A stretch of 5,649 nt of DNA from an uncultured Oscillospiraceae bacterium (GTDB lineage: Bacteria; Bacillota; Clostridia; Oscillospirales; Acutalibacteraceae): NCBI GenBank assembly GCA_900552925.1, contig USBH01000116.1, forward strand, positions 1 to 5,649, written 5' to 3'. The position numbers and the translations under genes are program-made. Positions 5,587 through 5,649 of the stretch are shown piece after piece. The number at the start of each line of letters is the position of its first letter. The stretch's first letter is position 1. The notes beneath the pieces were generated by a model that was not told the origin of the DNA, ran no database searches, and saw only the letters and a list, made by a program, of their open reading frames with translations.

Positions 5587-5592
5587 ATTATA
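5587..5592 (-). promoter_or_regulatory. Candidate -10 element of the ackA promoter, truncated by the contig end
   Basis: A consensus TATAAT lies on the minus strand in an AT-rich patch. Its -35 would fall about 17 bp upstream, but only 9 genomic bases remain before the adapter, so it cannot be seen. Transcription would start near 5580, giving a leader of about 90 nt. Nothing else promoter-like was found between here and ackA. Confidence 0.45.
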
Positions 5593-5601
5593 TAATAGTA
5601 C

Positions 5602-5649
5602 CTGTCTCTTATACACATCTCCGAGCCCACGAGACTGCAGCTAATCTCG
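5602..5649 (-). other. Untrimmed Nextera i7 sequencing adapter (artifact)
   Basis: This is the reverse complement of bases 2-49: mosaic end CTGTCTCTTATACACATCT (5602-5620), adapter stem (5621-5635), the same index TGCAGCTA (5636-5643) and P7 start ATCTCG (5644-5649). Genomic sequence ends at 5601. A minus-strand open frame running 5630-5379 starts in this adapter and is not a gene. Confidence 0.98.

Noticed and set aside
5379..5630. Minus-strand frame of 83 codons upstream of and overlapping ackA
   Set aside because: It starts in the right-hand adapter and then runs out of frame through the ackA leader and start.
1..5649. A transposon or composite element bounded by inverted repeats
   Set aside because: The inverted repeats are sequencing adapters with an index. 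There is no transposase and no target duplication.

Overview
The window is a short assembled contig from a Gram-positive-type bacterium, most likely an uncultured, G+C-rich member of the Clostridia (for example Oscillospirales). Three things point that way. The secreted lysozyme has many SH3b domains and a Big2-like domain, an architecture I associate with clostridia. Promoters and terminators are AT-rich islands in otherwise GC-rich coding DNA. Acetate kinase points to acetate-forming fermentation. The assignment is inference; no rRNA or other taxonomic marker is present.

Both ends are not genomic. Bases 1-49 and 5602-5649 are untrimmed Illumina Nextera i7 adapter (Tn5 mosaic end, adapter stem, 8-base index, start of P7) in opposite orientations. 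They form a perfect 48-bp terminal inverted repeat that could be mistaken for a mobile element. Genomic sequence is 50-5601.

Layout: (1) 50-805, plus strand, the C-terminal half of a ComM/YifB AAA+ ATPase whose true start lies off the contig. (2) 806-883, a convergent gap holding a strong hairpin terminator. (3) 884-3952, minus strand, a complete 1022-residue secreted protein: signal peptide, seven SH3b repeats, two Ig-like modules, and a GH24 lysozyme-type domain interrupted by an eighth SH3b. (4) 3953-4282, a 330-bp intergenic region with a well-formed sigma-70-type promoter for the secreted lysozyme, a dyad over its -35 element and spacer, two further hairpins, and the intrinsic terminator of the next gene. 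(5) 4283-5488, minus strand, complete acetate kinase (ackA). (6) 5489-5601, the ackA leader with a Shine-Dalgarno sequence, a terminator-like hairpin and a -10 candidate cut close to the contig edge.

The genes do not look like one pathway: DNA uptake/recombination, cell-wall hydrolysis and acetate/ATP metabolism, each with its own transcription signals. The lysozyme gene and ackA share a strand but are separated by a terminator and a promoter, so they are probably transcribed independently. No CRISPR array, tRNA, rRNA or natural mobile element was seen. The most distinctive natural feature is the lysozyme with its nested SH3b and its promoter-proximal dyad; I do not see convincing evidence for a wholly new system.
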